Made by a program: the position numbers and the translations under genes. From the NCBI GenBank assembly GCA_035527455.1, contig DATLAN010000650.1, forward strand, positions 1 to 7,301: a stretch of 7,301 nt of DNA, given 5' to 3'. Shown piece by piece: positions 5,694 through 7,301 of the stretch (position 1 is its first letter; each line of letters begins with the position of its first letter). The stretch comes from DATLAN01 sp035527455 (GTDB lineage Bacteria > Planctomycetota > Planctomycetia > Pirellulales > Thermoguttaceae). Below the pieces are notes generated by a model. It had not been told where the DNA came from and did no database searches. It was given only the letters and a program-made list of their open reading frames with translations.

Positions 5694-5719
5694 AACGCCC
5701 CGCGGCTGCGCCCGCGGGG
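5694..5719 (+). repeat. REP-like hairpin element, AACG family, copy 2
   Basis: AACG (5694-5697) is followed by an 8-base arm (5698-5705), the hexaloop CTGCGC (5706-5711) and a perfectly pairing arm (5712-5719). It begins 30 bp after the stop of sulfatase 2. The hairpin is GC-only and strong, so it could stabilise the 3' end of the sulfatase 2 transcript, but no T-run marks it as a terminator. It forms an inverted pair with copy 3. Confidence 0.75.
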
Positions 5720-5748
5720 GTCTGGCGCCGGCGAGAATCCACGACGAC

Positions 5749-5774
5749 CCCGGGGAGCGCAGTCCCCGGGCGTT
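5749..5774 (-). repeat. REP-like hairpin element, AACG family, copy 3
   Basis: On the plus strand an 8-base arm (5749-5756) pairs with 5763-5770 around GCGCAG (5757-5762), followed by CGTT (5771-5774). On the minus strand this reads AACG, a stem beginning CCC, and the loop CTGCGC. The AACG feet of copies 2 and 3 point outward, the same arrangement as the GTAG pair at 3892-3948. The 29 bp between the two hairpins (5720-5748) show no further clear structure. Confidence 0.75.
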
Positions 5775-5833
5775 ACGAACGAAAACACGGTACATCGTTT
5801 GGGGAAATCTACAAACCGCTCTCGAAATCAACG

Positions 5834-5840
5834 TAGGAGG
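5834..5840 (+). promoter_or_regulatory. Ribosome binding site of sulfatase 3
   Basis: TAGGAGG at 5834-5840 is a near-perfect Shine-Dalgarno sequence 5 nt before the ATG at 5846. Because its last G begins the in-frame GTG at 5840, that GTG cannot be the true start. No convincing promoter is visible between 5775 and 5833. Confidence 0.85.
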
Positions 5841-5845
5841 TGCCG

Positions 5846-7300
5846 ATGCTCGCACGATCTATCAGTTTGCTGACCGTGATTCTGGTGACCTTGGCATTCA
5901 TTCCGGCAACGACCATGGCGCAAACCGCCGAACTGCCCAACTTCGTGATCATGTTCACCGACGACCAGGGCTACCAGGACGTCGGCTGCTTCGGCTCGCC
6001 GCTGATCAAAACGCCCCATCTCGACCGGATGGCCGCCGAAGGGATGCGGCTGACCGACTTCTACGCCGCCCAGGCCGTCTGCTCGGCGTCGCGGGCGGCG
6101 CTGATCACCGGCTGCTATTCGAATCGGATCGGCATCCTCGGCGCGCTCGGGCCGCAGGCGACGCACGGCATCCACGAAAACGAAATGACCATCGCCGAAC
6201 TGGTCAAGCAGCGGGGCTACGCCACGGCCATCTACGGCAAGTGGCACCTGGGCCATCATCCCAAGTTCCTTCCCACCCGGCACGGGTTCGATGACTATTT
6301 CGGCCTGCCCTACTCGAACGACATGTGGCCGTACCATCCGGGCGTGGCCCACTTGCCGATGGAAGAGCGTCTGAAACGCTGGCCGCACCTGCCGCTGATC
6401 GAAGGCGAGCGCGTGATCAACCCCCAGGTGACCCCCGAAGACCAGACCCACTTGACCACCTGGTACACCGAGCGGGCGGTCGCCTTCATCGAGAAGAACA
6501 AGGACCGGCCGTTCCTGGTCTACGTGCCGCACAGCATGCCGCACGTGCCGTTGTACGTGTCCGAGAAGTTCCAGGGCAAGTCGAAACGGGGACTCTACGG
6601 CGACGTGATCATGGAAATCGACTGGTCGATGGGCCAGATCCTCGACACGCTCGCGCGGCTCGAACTCGACGAGAACACGCTGGTCATCTTCACCTCGGAC
6701 AACGGCCCGTGGCTCTCTTACGGCACGCACGGCGGCTGTGCGTTGCCGCTACGGGAAGGCAAGGGGACGATGTTCGACGGCGGCTGCCGCGAGGCGTGCA
6801 TCATGCGATGGCCGAAGCGGATCCCCGCCGGCAGCGTCTGCCGGGAAGTGGCCGGGACGATCGACATCCTGCCCACGCTCGCGGAGATCATCGGCGTCGA
6901 GCTGCCCGAGGATCGGATCATCGACGGCCGGAGCATTTTGCCGCTGTTGGAAGGCAGGCCCGGTGCGAAGAGTCCGCGCGAGGCCCAGTATTTCTTTTGG
7001 GGCAGCGCGTTGGAAGCGGTCCGCAGCGGCAAGTGGAAGCTGCACTTCCCGCACGGCTGCCGCACGCTGGCCGGCCGCGAAGGCGGCACCGGCGGCCAAC
7101 CGGTTGCTTACTCGCAGGGGAGAATCGGCCTGGAACTGTTCGACCTGGAGAGCGACATCGGCGAGACGACGAACGTGGCCGACGAGAATCCGGAGGTCGT
7201 CGCCCGCCTGACCGCGCTGGCCGAAAAGGCCCGCGCCGACCTCGGCGACGCAGCCACGAACCGCCAAGGCGCCAACGTCCGCGAGCCCGGCCGCCTATAA
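5846..7300 (+). CDS. Secreted sulfatase 3 (arylsulfatase A-like, CSASR type)
   Basis: This complete 484-residue sulfatase has its TAA stop at 7298-7300, one base from the window end. Residues 1 to about 25 form a signal peptide ending ATTMAQ, very like that of sulfatase 2. The formylglycine motif is C79-S-A-S-R83, with alanine where the other two enzymes have proline. Further active-site residues are D39-D40 in TDDQG, K132 and H134 in GKWHLGHH, H233 in HSMPHVP, D285-N286 in SDNGP and K306 in REGKG. The block around 150-165 (YFGLPYSNDMWPYHP) and the C-terminal FDLESDIGETTNVA (432-445) resemble the arylsulfatase A / N-acetylgalactosamine-6-sulfatase group. The protein should desulfate a glycan or small sulfate ester outside the cytoplasm. 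It follows sulfatase 2 after 182 bp in the same direction and may be cotranscribed. It is clearly not a recent copy of sulfatase 2 outside the signal peptide. Confidence 0.94.
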   Translation: MLARSISLLTVILVTLAFIPATTMAQTAELPNFVIMFTDDQGYQDVGCFGSPLIKTPHLDRMAAEGMRLTDFYAAQAVCSASRAALITGCYSNRIGILGALGPQATHGIHENEMTIAELVKQRGYATAIYGKWHLGHHPKFLPTRHGFDDYFGLPYSNDMWPYHPGVAHLPMEERLKRWPHLPLIEGERVINPQVTPEDQTHLTTWYTERAVAFIEKNKDRPFLVYVPHSMPHVPLYVSEKFQGKSKRGLYGDVIMEIDWSMGQILDTLARLELDENTLVIFTSDNGPWLSYGTHGGCALPLREGKGTMFDGGCREACIMRWPKRIPAGSVCREVAGTIDILPTLAEIIGVELPEDRIIDGRSILPLLEGRPGAKSPREAQYFFWGSALEAVRSGKWKLHFPHGCRTLAGREGGTGGQPVAYSQGRIGLELFDLESDIGETTNVADENPEVVARLTALAEKARADLGDAATNRQGANVREPGRL

Positions 7301-7301
7301 A

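Larger units (their letters stand above)
5680..5789. repeat. 9-bp direct repeats flanking the AACG hairpin pair
   Basis: GAAAACACG occurs at 5680-5688 and again at 5781-5789 in the same orientation. The copies enclose the two AACG-family hairpins, with 5 nt and 6 nt between each repeat and the nearest AACG foot. This could be a target-site duplication left by insertion of a roughly 92-bp element. The enclosed ends (CAAAC and the complement GTTCGT) are not good inverted repeats, so chance is a real alternative. Confidence 0.35.

Noticed and set aside
5694..5774. Rho-independent terminators after sulfatase 2
   Set aside because: The hairpins are strong but neither is followed by a T-run in either direction, and their shared foot and loop fit a repeat family better.
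4086..5855. Long minus-strand open frame antisense to sulfatase 2
   Set aside because: It is a GC-rich shadow frame rich in R, G, V and A with no recognisable motif, while the plus strand carries every sulfatase motif. The same applies to the plus-strand frame at 2461-3885 and the minus-strand frame at 5828-6730.

Overview
The window looks like a chromosomal segment of a planctomycete, probably of the Pirellula type. The evidence is high GC, three different secreted formylglycine-dependent sulfatases packed together, and abundant heptanucleotide tandem repeats and palindromic intergenic elements. The assignment is an inference from gene content; no phylogenetic marker is present.

Layout. Positions 1-144 are a pure 7-bp tandem array. 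A hairpin element (159-184) and a second 7-bp array (191-274) follow. This second array runs into the start codon of a ribonuclease HI gene (274-738, +), which has no Shine-Dalgarno sequence. The gap 739-1033 holds a short direct repeat, half of a hairpin element, and a well-formed promoter set among GTCAA half-sites. That promoter should drive a two-gene operon: an unrecognised 272-residue protein (1034-1852) overlapping by 4 bp a PIN-domain ribonuclease (1849-2361). The arrangement resembles a toxin-antitoxin module with an unusually large first partner. Converging on it is sulfatase 1 (2377-3864, -). A 227-bp divergent intergenic region separates it from sulfatase 2 (4092-5663, +), and sulfatase 3 (5846-7300, +) follows 182 bp later. 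All three sulfatases have signal peptides and intact active-site motifs. They differ in sequence and so probably desulfate different positions or linkages of sulfated polysaccharides outside the cytoplasm.

The most interesting non-coding content is two REP-like palindromic families. One follows the classic GTAG-plus-hairpin plan as an inverted pair (3892-3948) in the likely 5' leader of sulfatase 1. The other has an AACG foot, an 8-bp stem and a CTGCGY hexaloop. It occurs three times complete (159-184, 5694-5719, 5749-5774) and once as a left half (812-829). Stem sequences differ between copies while pairing is fully kept. No RAYT-type transposase, formylglycine-generating enzyme or anaerobic sulfatase-maturing enzyme is encoded here, so those partners must lie elsewhere.
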